Shown: positions 1-12,719 of the stretch, piece after piece
Layout of the letters: the number at the start of each line of letters is the position of its first letter
How positions within the stretch are numbered: the first letter of the stretch is position 1
Assembly (NCBI GenBank): GCA_947034895.1
Contig: OX344764.1
Span: 15,252,001 to 15,316,000, forward strand
Length of the DNA: 64,000 nt
Source: Rhytidiadelphus loreus
Lineage: Eukaryota; Streptophyta; Bryopsida; Hypnales; Hylocomiaceae
Direction: 5' to 3'
Position numbers and translations under genes: made by a program
Notes under the pieces: generated by a model
Told to the model about the DNA's origin: nothing
Databases searched by the model: none
What the model saw: the letters and a program-made list of their open reading frames with translations, nothing else

Positions 1-9
1 ACTCAACTA

Positions 10-660
10 CTTATGAATTATTTACCACCTTTATCTCTAACTTAAAAATTAGAAGGAAGAGATTTGAATTAAAACTTCCCCTTTTGATTTATGCAAATCT
101 CAAAGACTTATCCTATGGGTGTATTATTTATAAATTGTTTTTCAAGATACAAAATAATGCATGAAGATATTTGCAATACCTTCCCCATTTAATTTTCTTG
201 ATTCTCTAAGGATCCTTGAACTTATGAATTATTTACCACCTTCATCTCTAACTTAAAAAATTAGTGGGGAAGGAATTTAAATGAAAACTTTCCCTTTTGA
301 TTTAATTTATGCAAATTTCAACGAATTATCCTACTAAAGGGGTCTATAATTTATGAAGTGTATTTCAAAATACAAAATAATGCATGAAAATATTTGCAAA
401 ACCTTCCCCATTTAATTTTCTTGATTCTCCAAACATCTTTGTACTTATGAATTATTTACCATATTCACTTCTAAATTAGTGGGGAAGAGATTTAAATGAA
501 AATTTTCCCTACGGATTTAAACAAATCTCAAATAGTCATTCTATAAGTGTATAATTTATCAAATGATTTCTGAAATACAAAAAAAAATAGATGGAGAGAT
601 ATGTATGATCTTTCTTATTTGATTTATTTCATATCATGTAATCCCAATCGAATAAATGAA
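10..660. repeat. Three-copy tandem repeat, unit about 211-223 bp
   Basis: The phrase CTTATGAATTATTTACCA begins at 10, 221 and 444, and each time it is followed by the same AT-rich text (a TTAGTGGGGAAG-like stretch, then ATGCATGAAGATATTTGCAA and CCTTCCCCATTTAATTTTC). The third copy is more diverged and fades near 660. There is no coding potential. The remaining bases to about 1036 are AT-rich and show nothing recognisable. Confidence 0.85.
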
Positions 661-1042
661 AATGAACCATTGATATATATTTAACAAAATTGCATGTTTG
701 CAAAACTTGACTGTTCAATAGAAGATGACATCTTGCCATAAAATTTATATACTAGAGCTAATTAATAGATCAAACAAGATATTATCAAATACAAGTAGTA
801 CTATAGAGAATCCAAAGCAATTAGATTTTTAGAAGAGCTTTCATTTCTAATAAATGAGATTAGGTGTCAAAAGCTATGAAATCTGATCTCATCAAGGTCC
901 ATTTACTTAGCTCACCTAACAACGTAGGTCCACTAATGTACCTAGCAAACTAAAACAAAAGTAATTGACTCTAATGAAGTTGTCAATTTCTACTTTCATC
1001 ACCCAAAAAATGCAATCCAATGCGTTTTTCAAGTAACTTTGA

Positions 1043-1530
1043 GTCTTGGGCAACCTCTCATGGAGGAGAACGCGGGTCAGGGCGACTTCTTAAGGGCGAC
1101 CTCGGGTAAGGGGCGACTGCGGGTGGAGGTGGAAAGAATGGCCTTTCCTTTGTCCATAAATTGGCAAATTTGGGCCGTTTGGGGGTTTCTAGGGGCGACT
1201 TCAGGTCTTGGGCGACCTCGCATGGAGGAGAACGCGGGTCAGGGCGACTTCTTAAGGGCGACCTCGGGTAAGGGGCGACTGCGGGTGGAGGTGGAAAGAA
1301 TGGCCTTTCCTTTGTCCAAAAATTGGCAAATTTGGTCCGTTTGGGGGTTTCTAGGGGCGACTTCGGGTCTTGGGCGACCTCGCATGGAGGAGAACGCGGG
1401 TCAAGGCGACTTCTTAAGGGCGACCTCGGGTAAGGGGCGACTGCGGGTGGAGGTGGAAAGAATGGCCTTTCCTTTGTCCATAAATTGGCAAATTTGGGCC
1501 GTTTGGGGGTTTCTAGGGGCAATTAAAATT
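1043..1530. repeat. 162 bp tandem repeat, three copies, GC-rich
   Basis: Units start at equivalent positions 1045, 1207 and 1369, giving an exact period of 162 bp with only a few substitutions between copies. Each unit contains the sub-motif GGGCGAC four or five times. Because 162 is 54 codons, long open frames run through it on both strands (plus 1039-1557, minus 1058-1522). This is expected from repetition without stops and I do not call a gene. The block is GC-rich within AT-rich DNA and has sharp edges, so recent local amplification is likely. Confidence 0.9.
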
Positions 1531-2208
1531 GACATCACTAAGCATATGGTGACATAATGACATGTGCTTCTAATTTAAAGTTGGACACCAACAAGTGAGG
1601 ACAAAGATTATACGCTTTTTAATGAGAGATCCTAAGTAGAAACAAATATTTGATGATGTGGTCAACAATAAAATGACTCTTTTGATTTTAGTTACCTATA
1701 GTAAGGCACTAAGGCCGCAGGTGCTACTTTAGAGACACTCATCCACGCAACTACTCAAATATGACAATGGAATATTTGAAAACACATTAGTAATGAGGTA
1801 CTTTATGAGGAAGGTGGGTATAGTCATTGAACCTGATTCAAAGAAGCAACTAATATGTAGATAGGTGGTAAAGCTACTCATGGTTGATAAAGCCCCTGAA
1901 GTTGTTTATCGCATTGATGTTTTGTAATAGGACATGTTGTTATTATGTTAGTACAAATAAAAACATAGGTCACATTTCATGCTTCTAAATTTTGAAAAGG
2001 AAAATAAATATATAAACCACTTTTTATATGATGTGCCATTTAGAAAAAATATTAAATATTCAAAACGCTAGGTGCCAAGGTCTATGTTTTGAATCTTGAA
2101 TTTGAATTCTTTTGTGCAAATATTTTGTAATTTTTTCCAAACAATGTACTTTAATTTATTTGCTTCTAAACTAATGTGTGTAAAAGTGTACAAAAATAAA
2201 GTTGAGTT
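1531..2208. other. AT-rich intergenic DNA, nothing recognised
   Basis: No open frame of convincing composition, no repeat shared with the rest of the window that I could see, and no structured RNA. Confidence 0.6.
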
Positions 2209-3090
2209 TTATCCCCTAAAGGACCAACTTGAGTCCTTTTGAAGGACTTTAAAGAGTTCAAGTAGGTGCATATAGTCTCAATTTTCATTTTCATTTTTTG
2301 AACTTTTTTGGAGGATAGAAGAGTACATCATCTTTGTAAGAATATAAATTTTTCTTCAATTGGTGTCCAAAGGCAAAATTTATGCCACCCTAAGCTGAAA
2401 ATAGAGGTCAGCAAGCAACAAAAAAATTACAATAAGTCAATTAATATTAAAAAAATTTCCCTCAAATATTATATTTTTGTGTACATGTGAAGCTTTGATT
2501 CATTCCATTTAGACTAGCAATGAAATAATTATGGACAATCTTGTCTTTTAGACAATCTAAACAATTTTTTGAAAAAACATCTTATATGATATATTTTTGA
2601 ATGCAATTTATACAATTTTTTTGAAAATTGTTTAATATAGTTAAGTTTGTCTACTAGAACAATCTCACCATTGTGCTTATTGTGTTTCAATTCCAACTTA
2701 GAGCTATTAACAATTTAGTTTTTCATTCAATCATAGACCAACTTCTATTCAACAATTTCTTAAAGAATGAAAATCAAGTGTGTTTCTATTGAAATTTTTT
2801 GCTTAAACTTTCAATTCAATTTTTCAACATAATTTTTTTAAATTTAGAATTTATAGTGCAATTTTTTTCCACAAATGGTGGTCAAAGTCATCTGAAATTG
2901 CAAGCCAAAGTTCAATTTTTTTTCCAACTTTGAATGCTAATATCTTCCAATCTATGTGGCCAAACTTTATGAAATTTTTACCACATGATCTTAGACAACT
3001 TAAGTACAAGATCTTACGGTTAGATTCTCCAAAAAATATTTTTTCTATTTTCTTGGATGACTGCAGCAGAAGTGGCAGTTTTGAATTGCA
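2209..3090 (-). mobile_element. Minus-strand copy of the gamma TTAA-family dispersed repeat
   Basis: This block matches, in reverse complement, the element at 62552-63481 and the related copies near 17400-18092 and 36353-38021. Shared landmarks are the outer CCCCTAAAGGACC end near 2211, the phrase TAGAACAATCTCACC near 2658, TTTCAATTCCAACTTAGAGC near 2685, and CCACATGATCTTAGACAA near 2981. The outer TTAA seen at other copies has decayed to TTAT here, and the inner end merges into a GC-rich patch. It has no coding capacity and is probably a non-autonomous transposon relic. Confidence 0.65.
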
Positions 3091-3330
3091 CTACAAATCA
3101 CTCCTACAAGAGGTCGCCCCTACCTGCAGTCGCCCGTACATGCAGTCGCCTAGTACCCGTATGCGCCCCTTGAGTTTGCCATGTAGATGCCACATGGCAT
3201 CCAGCTAGAGGGGGGTAATTTTATATAAAGTCAAAGGTAAATTTGACTTTTCGTGACGTCGTGCGGGCTCTACTAGACGTCGCGCGACGTCCGTCTGTCG
3301 CGCTGTCGCAGCGAACAACCCTGGTTTCTC
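3091..3330. other. GC-rich patch with GTCGCCC words and a 16 bp palindrome
   Basis: GTCGCCC-type words (the reverse complement of the GGGCGAC motif of the 1043-1530 array) occur near 3113, 3130 and 3146. A perfect 16 bp palindrome, GACGTCGCGCGACGTC, lies at 3276-3291. The patch stands out as CpG-rich in AT-rich surroundings. No function can be assigned. Confidence 0.6.
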
Positions 3331-4215
3331 GTCATCCTTCCTTGCTACAAGTACGGGAGCACGATATGAAAATGAGGTTCATAGTTCAGGCTTGCTTGAG
3401 TTTATAGTTTTGGCTTTCGAGAGTTCTTCTATGTTTGCGGAAAGACTTGCTTCAGTTAACCGTGGAAACTTGCGTCAGTAAACCAACACATGCGGCATGC
3501 ATGAATCAAGTACACTTTAATTTGAAAATTAGAAATTTCCGAGTTTGACGCCAGTTCTTAAAAGCATTAAAGGAGTGTCGACAAGGAAATATCGATGAGC
3601 ATTGCCGATCCCGACATCCTGGGCACCTGCCATTCCCACTAGCCTTCATTCCTGACGGGATTCCCGCCACCTGTCACTGAAATTCGGCCCCAGCTTTGGC
3701 GGTCAGCTTCGGTGCCAATTTGGGGGTCAGCTTTGGTGCAAGCATCCGGCTTTGTCCTTGGTACCGGAACTTCGAAAAGATTTTTGTGCAAAGATGTATA
3801 TTTTGTTCACAAGACAAGTGTAATGGACATGTAGTCTAATTGATTTTATAGTGGTTGGAGCTTTCCTGAAGTAGCTCCATAGTTTTGATGACTTAATAGT
3901 AAATAGAATAGGGTTGTAATATGGCTCATTTCTTACAATGAAGATTATCTATAGATTAGTGAAGGCTGAAGATACTATATACCTCAAAATAATTTATGTC
4001 TACAATGGTATGCACTTGTAGAGCGAGCTCTATATGAAATCCCCCTACCTTGGTGCACAAATTAGCTCTATTGCGAGGTTTGGGAAAATTAGGAAATGTG
4101 GGATGAATAAATACTAAGCCATAATTGCACTGTTCAGAATTTTATAGTCATTACATGAATGTCAAGGAAGGATTGTTCCAAATAATAGTTAGGGGGCAAA
4201 TGAATCTTACGTTAA
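3331..4215. other. Intergenic, nothing recognised
   Basis: Mixed-composition DNA with small direct repeats near 3690-3750 (GGTCAGCTT-GGTGC twice). No gene or element could be supported. Confidence 0.5.
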
Positions 4216-5105
4216 CTACTTCCACTTGTCTTGGTCCTTGTTGTTCATTGTTGTCCTCCTTGGACATTTCTTGAACCGCATCAACGTTGTTAACTCTACA
4301 TCTTCATAGCCGCCCACATGTCCACCTTCAAATGTAAGAGCTTTTTGAGAATTTCCTCCCGTGCCTTGCATTGTCCTAGAAAGCACTCTCTTACCTCTCG
4401 TCATCCTAGATCTCTTCAATGCCTTCGTTGATGAGAAATAAAATGAACTATGCCTCTTCCGCCTTTTCCGGTGCTTGGGACTAAAGATATGATCTAACTG
4501 GGCCTCTATATGCATGTGATCAAATGTGACTACATAGACTCAAAACATCTCAACTACAACTGCTTGGAAGAACTAAACCCAGAAGAATGAATACTATATG
4601 GAACACCTCCTTCTTATTTTGTAGTTCATGAAAATGAAGTTTGTGCTAGGTGGGAGCAGATGACAATCGCGTGTTAGGGAATTGATGGGTGTTCTACTGT
4701 TAATTAATGCTCCTTTAAAATTCAAATTCTGGAATCGCCGCCAAACAATGTTCTTTGTCATAGTTGATGAGATTGTGCCCACGCAAAGTACGTCGTCAAA
4801 TAATGTCAAGTCATTGTATTCTTTGAAAGGACTATAGGCTCATGAAGATGAATAAGGGCATGTGTACATCACCGTCAATTTGGTCGCAATTCCCGAGTAC
4901 TAATGAACGCTAGACTACTTTTACTTGCTTCTTCAATGTGGCATTCAAGTGGTCCAAGTGAATCCCAAAGTCTTGAGGTACATTTCACATGAGGGATAAT
5001 AATATTATTTCTGTGCAAGAGGTTTGGTAAATAGGCGGCTTCTTGAATCGTGCCAATAAAGGAAGTCGACTGTGTCATAGATCTGTGGGTCCAAAATCGA
5101 AGCAA
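4216..5105 (-). pseudogene. Unidentified minus-strand open-frame remnants
   Basis: Three minus-strand open stretches (4216-4515, 4594-4809, 4875-5105) lie close together with stops between them. The first is basic, with a Lys/Arg-rich start. I do not recognise a family. The clustering on one strand just upstream of the MULE relic suggests decayed transposon or gene debris, but chance open frames are not excluded. Confidence 0.25.
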
Positions 5106-5743
5106 ATATTATTTGATAAGATTTGATAGTTGTATGACATTTTTCTGACGAAATCATATCATCTATGACATGGGATATTAGGAACTTCCAGAAATTAATC
5201 TTTCCTCATTAAATGGACAAGGGCAGAGTACTGGTGGTTAGGCCAAAAATATAACCACAATATATGCATACATTTGAATTTTTATGGTACACTTCTAATG
5301 TAATTGAACTGAATTACAATTCGAATCCAATAATTATTATTAAACTTGGGATCTATTTGTGATGCATTTGTACTTCTCTTCATCCCGCTGTTGTGTTTTT
5401 CAAGTGTTTCTTGACATATATAGACTTATCATTCTGGTAAGAGACTTGTATACTTATGTGGGTGATTTTAAGTAGCTTGGCTGCAGTACTGTCCTTGACC
5501 AGCCACCTATTTCTTTTTTGATATTATCCTACATAGTTGTTAATGAAGGAGCTTAATTAATGTGAAAGGAATGACAAAGATATTCCTACTACATCATTAC
5601 ATGATGGAATCAAAAGAGGCTATGACAAAGTGGCTCAATAAAAGGCTTGTTAATGAACAAATAAGAATAGAAACTATAAAATCAAGGGGGGAAACGTCCT
5701 ACTCCAGAAGTTGTTTTGTACCTCATCTCCCACGTAGAATGCA
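5106..5743. other. Intergenic upstream of the MULE relic
   Basis: Mostly AT-rich. A 65-codon open stretch at 5562-5759 overlaps the start of the MULE-like frame and could be an eroded N-terminal part in another frame, but its sequence is not diagnostic. No terminal inverted repeat was found. Confidence 0.35.
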
Positions 5744-8700
5744 TTGTTGTTTTTCCTAGAAGTCCCTCTGCGTATGCACATGATGGCTTGCATTCGAGTA
5801 GATGGACATGAGGTCCCTATTGTGTTTCTGTTAGAAGATGGAAGATGTGCTAGAGTTCTATCACACCTTTTCCATGTCCGTTTCAGATTTGTAGAAGCCT
5901 CCATCTATGTCGAAGAGGAAAAGAGGTCTGAATCAGGTCAATTACAACAGTCTGTTCCTGTTTTGAAGACTGTTGAAGATGGAACACAGTGCTGGTACCT
6001 TGCTCCCGGAAACTATAGAACATACGGGCTTCCTCTTTCTATTCTAGCTGCCTCTACTGAGATTCTTAGCCGCCAATCCAATAATTCAACAGTAGACATG
6101 CCTTATGTCGCACATGCCGTTTCACCTAGTTCACCTCATGAAGTTGAACTGGTCTTTCCAAAACACGTAGTACTGAGGAAGGTGAAACTTGAGAAATTAG
6201 ATCCAATCATAGAAATATCTAGTGAATCAGAAAGAGAGTCTTCTGACTTCATTCTTCAAAAGAAAACAAGCTCTATCCACACTCCCTTGGTGGAAATGAC
6301 TCTTATGAAGTCAATATGTAGTACCCCTTCACAAAGTCAGTTGCCGTCCTTATTTTCACGTCCTCCGTTGCATCCATCTCCAACCGATAGAATAAACATT
6401 ATGGAGTGTTTGAAGAGACTAGCCACGATGCATCGATCTCGAAATGAATTGTCCATGATGGATCTAAATGCTGTAGAACACCATCATGTGCAATTCCTTC
6501 TACCAATATTCAATGGTGATGTCATCTTCGATTTGCCTCCATGCCGGTCATCTTCCTCTTCCTCTGTAGCCAAGAACTTAGAAGGGATGGACAAGCGCTA
6601 TGATGGGCATCCTTGGTGCAAACTTCTGACCACAAATATCCACAACTATGATAACTTAAAGTTCCGTAAGTCATATTGTGCTGGTCATCTTACTTGTGTG
6701 AATCCAATGTGCGATTACTTGAGCAGGACGAAAAAACGCAATGAAACAGAGTGGACTGGGTGTACTACCTTTCCTTTTGCAATAGGGGATACTGCTTCCA
6801 AAGATTGTACGTTAGTTTGTAAACTTTGCAAAGTTACACCTACGTGTCTAAGTACATGCAGTGCTAGAATTTACTATTGTTGTAGTGATAATTCAAAAAT
6901 GAGTAGGGCTGCTATTCATATTGGAGATCATTGTCATCCGGTAGCAAAAGGCATGTACAGAGACTCTGCAGAGAAGATATGTAGACTCATTGCGGAACAG
7001 GTGGCCAAAACACTTCTAGCCACCAACTCCGCAATTGCTCTCTCTGCTAGCAAAGATTTCCTAACAACCTATTTGTTTCACAATGACGAGGGAAAGAAGA
7101 AGAGGTTGAAAGGACAAGAATTAGAAGAGGTCATGGACCGCTTTGAGTACTTAAGCAGTCCGAACATCTGCAACGTGATATCTTCATTCCGCTCAAACAA
7201 CCGTGGAAGCGTCATCGACAACATTATGACCATGAAAAAGGAGGCAAAGTTCGAATTCATTCACGACAGCGTTTTCCCTGGACAAGGGAAGGAGAAGGTG
7301 TACATTTTCAAGATGCTCACAGAAGGACCCGGGAGTGGAGTGGATCTAGTGAAGCGCATGCAACCAGGAGAGAATCTACAAAATGCGTGGATGATGTTTG
7401 ACCACGTGAAGCGTGTGAAGGACTGAACCACGATGGCTTGCCACGTGTATGCCCCCAAGTACAAAAAGGTGATGACCATTTCCACATGCGATATGCAATA
7501 ATGCAGTCAGAAGATACTGAGATTCAAGTGCTTTTTTAGAAATGTTTGAATGTTGTCATGTCACGACACGGAATAGAAAACACAAACTTCAAGGGATTTA
7601 TGGCCGATAGTGCTATGGCCAATTGGAATGTGGTTCGTATCATCTATGGTAGTGGCTCTGTCAATCAAAAAATGGAAAATCAGGAGCGAACTTGTTTGTT
7701 GCATTGGAGTTCTTCACTTCAAAAACACACACAGAAGTATATCAAGGAAGCATTCCAACAACAACATACTTCGTTATGTAAGCAATACAAAGATTCAAAG
7801 AATATGGAGGATGCGGAGACCAAATACCTAGCAATTCGGTCATGGTGGTTATCTTCCAGAGCTACCACAGAAGATGCACTTCATCACTTGGACCATTGGC
7901 TTGCATTTTGGCATTTCCGTTATAGGCAGTGGGGAGACTTCATACAAATGGTAAGCTCACTGCAATACTTTTATTATTTGCTTGTTTCTGCATAGCCAAA
8001 TAAATGTTAGAATTTATTGGTCTTTTGTGTTTTATGGTATGTAACTGTGAGTATTTTCTAATTACTTATGAAGGCTTAGGATTGCAAATTCGGAGAGGAC
8101 TAGCTTAATTTTTGATTAGATCTTCTTTACGTGTCCTTCATTGTTTGTGCACCGTACGGCCGTACATGAACTTAGTGGTTTTCAATTTTCAGTGGTAATT
8201 GCTTCTATTCTTTTCCATTGAATGTTTTTTTTTTGCGTGGGGGGGATTTTTAGGGATTGAGTTTGGAGGAGATGGCTAACATGCCTTCGTGCAACTTGTC
8301 GGAAACAGTGCATAACAAGTGGTTTCAAATGTCTGGAAATCGAGGAAACAATTTGTTTGATGCTACTTGCGACGATAATATCCGTGCATGGATGCAAATG
8401 ACAAATTATCGCACTTACTTGAAGAGACATGCATGTGGCTCTGGTCCATCAAAGGGGGAGTTGAAATTGAGAGCTGCAAGACGGAGCGGAGATCCCAAGA
8501 AAATTGCAGAGGCGCTGAATACACTACCTGGATTTGAAGGTGTTGGAAGTCACATACCCCATTTGGAAGGAGAAAAAATATTTGGAAGCACAAAGAGGAA
8601 GTTAGATGTACCCATTGGTGATGCCGGCAACTCTCATAGACCAGATAAAGTAAATTTCTCTCAACCTCGTGTTCGAACAAGGTCTACAACTGCTTTTGTC

Positions 8701-9652
8701 AACTCTACTGAGGAAAAGTATACACAGGCTCAAGTGAACAGTTCACCGCATGTGTCCATTGTGTTTGAAAGTGACTGCAACACATCGAAGTGGCACATTG
8801 CGAGGATCAACCACAAATCAAATGCAAAATGTCATACTCAACAATGGGGGTCAGATATCAGGTGCACTGCAAAAATTTCAAAAGGATGAAAAGGAACCCT
8901 TGCTCCTACCTATCGTGGGAGAAAAGAAGATTACGGGAGATAAGCGCGAAGTGCTAGCGGACTTCTGGTTCTGTGCAGATGACATTGAACGATGTGTGAA
9001 GGGGACCAAGCGGAAGTGGGTAATAGATTGGCCGGAGGTGCCAGAGGTGTCAGAGGTGTGGCCTGTTCTGACAGGGACCCACTTGAACCGAGAGGAGACA
9101 TTACTCCTACAACATGCTGGATTTCAACTCCAGGAGCATCCTACGTTGTCTCCTCGTCGTCTATTCAATATGTCCAACATTTTCAAAAGCATATTTTATA
9201 ATCAGCCACCTCTACATGATGCCCGTATGTATCCAACGGTTCGAAACAGTCGAAACATACGCCGAATTTCAAATGTACCAACTACAGAACAACGAAACAA
9301 GTGAGAGAGTGCTGGCAATGTGAATGGACTAATACTTGGAGTGACATTGTTGCCTTTTCCAGGACTAGGTGCAATTGTGTCTCTAGAGACCGGGAGTGAT
9401 CATAACCGAAATGTGCATCAAATTACAATGGGTATGTACCCCTCTTGCACATGCCCGGACTTTAGCAATATGTGTATTTCAGCTATTGGAGGTCGTCAAC
9501 AATATGTGAATTGCAAGCACTTGTACTAACTATTTCGGTATTTCTGCAAGATGGACATCCATGAAGACAAATTCATTCATGCACCAAGTTTTAGCTTCAA
9601 TGAATTGAAACTTCTCCTTGTAAAAGCAGGGATCATCACAGTTCTAGAGTAG
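5744..9652 (+). pseudogene. MULE-type transposase relic (zinc cluster, DDE region, SWIM finger)
   Basis: A decayed Mutator-like transposase gene. The first frame (5744-7426, 560 codons) carries a Cys/His cluster at about residues 288-398 (GHPWCK ... CxHLTC ... DHCHP) that resembles the WRKY-GCM1 zinc domain found in MULE proteins. A TGA at 7424 and further stops near 7490-7540 break it before the DDE-like part (GFMADSAMANWN, about 7597; ERTCLLHWS, about 7687). A plausible GT-AG intron spans 7951-8253. Coding then resumes (NLSETVHNKWFQMSGNRG, about 8292) and shifts frame near 8850-8890. A SWIM zinc finger (CTC at 9446, CKH ending 9520) is followed by a TAA at 9527 and a further open stretch to 9652. 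Multiple stops and shifts make a functional product very unlikely. No terminal inverted repeats or target-site duplication were found. Confidence 0.8.
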
Positions 9653-10619
9653 AAATGGCTTCAATAGTAACAAGTACTGCATTCTTATTGTATGAACTAC
9701 CATTTGGTAGAAATCATATGATTTGAAGCATATGAATTAGAAAATGTCAATGCATTTATGAAATATGGAAGTATGTCCCACAAGTAAATTTTTTTGCAAA
9801 TGAAATTATGAATGGCTGAACCATGTTTCCAAACCAATAATCCAAAAGTGTTCATATGAATATGAGACCCTTTTAAGGCATGTTTCTACCAGTCTACCTT
9901 TTATTTTTTATCCATTTTTCTTTTGGGCTTCATATTTTTTTTTTTAGTCTCTATTTAATTTATTTTCCTTTTCTTTCCCTCTCCTTCCATGGATTGTTCA
10001 TTGTGTTCCCATTATTTTTATCATCATATATCTTAATTTTGAAGATGGCAGTTTAAGGTCAGTGTCACATTTGGATGTACCTACTTTATATGTAGGAGAG
10101 GTTCTTGACCCTCAATGTCGTGGCCCGGTTACCCAAAAATGCTCCCTGTATTATTCCATTAAATGTGATCTCTATACTGAATTTCTAATGAAGCTATCAC
10201 GGAAGAGTTGCGGTAGTAGAAGCAAGGTTATACCTACATTTGTTTTTGTCTCTATTATTTGCTCAAAACCGTATATTAAAATCTCCAACAAAAATTGAAA
10301 GTGGATAAATATGTGCACAATGTTAGGGGGAAATAAATGCTTCATTATACACAAAGGTTTAAGGATTTTTTCCCACAAGAAATGGACCTTCACAAGTCCT
10401 AGTCATAATTCTTAGAATCCACAGTAATAGGGGTAGCGGTCATAGGTCCTCTAATTTGCTTCATATAACAACAAATTTGTCAAATTTTGATTTCTTTTAA
10501 AAAAAAAAATGTGTTTTCGGTATAAAAGTCTTAAAAAACTAACTCCAAGGCTCACTGCTCACAACTTCCCCGCTCCATGCTCACAAGCTCACCGCTCCAA
10601 GCTCACACGCTAGCATCGT
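9653..10619. other. AT-rich intergenic DNA
   Basis: No gene seen. Around 10545-10620 there is a small run of CTCACNGCTC/GCTCACAAGCTC words ending in GCTAGCATCGTTGG. A similar run (GGCTCAAGGCTC ... GCTAGC-like ... CACCGTTG) occurs near 39490-39540. Both lie beside a tandem array, so this may be a shared boundary sequence. Confidence 0.45.
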
Positions 10620-11850
10620 TGGTTTTATTGGTATTACCTAAGATATGCCAATTTTATTGGGAGTTATTAGTATTGTTAATGTCTATAATTTCCTTGGGGG
10701 AAAAAATTTCTAGAACCTTATTGATTTGGTTTAACTTATAGAAGTACCGATGTTATCAATTTAGGTGGAAATTTGCAATCTATGTTTTCTTTGAGATTTT
10801 AAGAGCCTATTGATTTGATAGCTTTACTTTGGAAGTTTCTATCTTATCAAGTACAATTTGGAAATCTTTAGTTATGTTTAATCTATGATTTTCTTGATAG
10901 AATTTTGGCTTGACTGATTTGATGGTGATACTTGGGAAGTACCTATCTTATCAAATCTCATATGGAAACTATTAGTACTATAATGTCTATGATTTCCTTG
11001 GAAACTTTTAAGAACCTTATTGATTTGTTATTTTTAAGTTGAGATAAAGTACCTACATGATCAATTAAGGTAGAGAAATGATTAGTCTATGATTTCTTTG
11101 AAATTTTAAGGGCCTTGTTGATTTGATAGTTGGAAGTTCCTATCTTATCATTAACTTTGGAAATCATTAGTTTTATTTTATCTATGATTTCTTTAGATAT
11201 TTTAATGGCTTTGTTGATTTAATGGCTTTACTTGGACAATGCCTAATTTACCAATTATACTTTGGAAATTAGTAGTACTATTATGACTATGATTTCTCTT
11301 GGTATTTTTAGAGCCTTATTGATCTTGTGGTTTAAACTTGTAAAAGTAACCATCTTATCAATTATTTGAAAATCATTAATATATGATTTCTTTGAAAGTT
11401 TTGACACCTCTAAGATTTGATAGCTTTACTTAATAGTATCTATCTAATCAATTGGAAATCATTAGTCATGTATTGTCTATGATTTCTTTGATTATCTTAT
11501 GGCTCTATTGATCTATAGGCTTAATTTGGATAGTGCAATTACAATTTGGAAATTAGTAGTATTAAGTCTATGATTTCTTTGGAAAAAACTTATAAAAGTA
11601 CCTATCTTATTAGCAAAATTTTGATAATTACTTACCTATAATTTTTAAAGAGTTGTTATTTGATGGGATTTATTTGGAAGTACCCATCTTATCAATTAAA
11701 ATTTGGAAATGAGTAGTCATGTATAATCTATGATTTTCTTATAAATTTTATGGCTTGGTTGATCTGATTGGCTTAAACCTGGGAGGTGCCTTTCTTATTG
11801 ATCATTGTTAGGAAATTATTAGTTTTGTAAAGTTTATGGTTTGGAAATTT
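10620..11850. repeat. Diverged tandem array, about 12-13 units of about 100 bp
   Basis: The word TCTATGATTTCYTTG or a close variant recurs at about 10680, 10785, 10884, 10985, 11085, 11180, 11288, 11380, 11478, 11570, 11727 and 11836. It alternates with a second landmark, CCTATCTTATCAATTA. Spacing is 90-110 bp. Units differ from each other by many substitutions and small indels, so the array is old. It resembles a small satellite-like block and has no coding potential. Confidence 0.8.
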
Positions 11851-12719
11851 ATAGGAAGAGCCCTGTATAGGGATGTCCCTCCCACCCACCTGGGTCTACC
11901 AAAATAAACATCCGCACTAGTGGAGAAAAAATATAAACATCAAAGAATTTTGTGTTTGAAGTTTCCATCATTAAATATATTTTAACGAATGAACTTCCCA
12001 ATTTTTTTTATTTTTTTTTGTTCAGACTAGATTTCAAGTGTTTGAGAAAGTAAAGAATGAAAAGTTCGGCCACAAGAAAGGAAAAATGTTGTTCCATGAA
12101 GTCAAGTGCAAATCTTAAAAGGTAGAGTTTTTAATGTAGGCATTTGACTTTCATACACTTGAAGATATTCTCCGAATTGAAAATAAGAGCTAGCTGCAAT
12201 TAATGGTTTCCCCCTCTCCATGGAAAGGAAGAATCCCATGCCCAAATGCATTTGAAAGGCCCGCCTACTTTGTTGTATGAGTGACCTCTGTGCCCTGACG
12301 TTTGCGCCTTGACTTTGAGTCCGCGCCTTTACGTCCCTGATTCAGGTGTGTGCTTTGAAGTTCTTCATCTTGGGTGAATTGTCACTCCTCGTGACCGTGC
12401 CCTGTCGATGATGTCCGTGCCCTGACTGTTCGTGTTTGTACTTTGTCGATAACGTCCATGGGTAGTTGCAAGAAAGACTTCACGTTTTTTGTTCAAAACT
12501 ATGTTTTTTGGCCATAGGACTGGCAGTACTATGCAATATTACTAATACTACGTTTTTGAAGCGCCCTGACAAATTTGCACCGTTGATTGAAGGCGCTTGC
12601 AGATCTATACCGTTGATTTAGTACTATGTTGTACTATGCAGTACTACGGACTACTTCGAAGTACTGCAGAAGCCACTGGAAGTAGAAAATAGCAGAAAAG
12701 GGGTCTGTAGAGATTTTCA
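11851..12719. other. Intergenic with a short GC-rich, word-repeat patch
   Basis: Between 12270 and 12480 words such as TGCCCTGAC, CCGTGCCCTG and TGTCGATRACGTCC recur; similar words return at 13200-13300 (ATGCCCTGACCGTTTGCG). Short GTACTATGCAGTACTAC-like repeats lie near 12625-12665. No gene. Confidence 0.45.

Noticed and set aside
1039..1557. Open frames of 172 and 154 codons on opposite strands
   Set aside because: Caused by a 162 bp tandem repeat without stops; no independent coding evidence.
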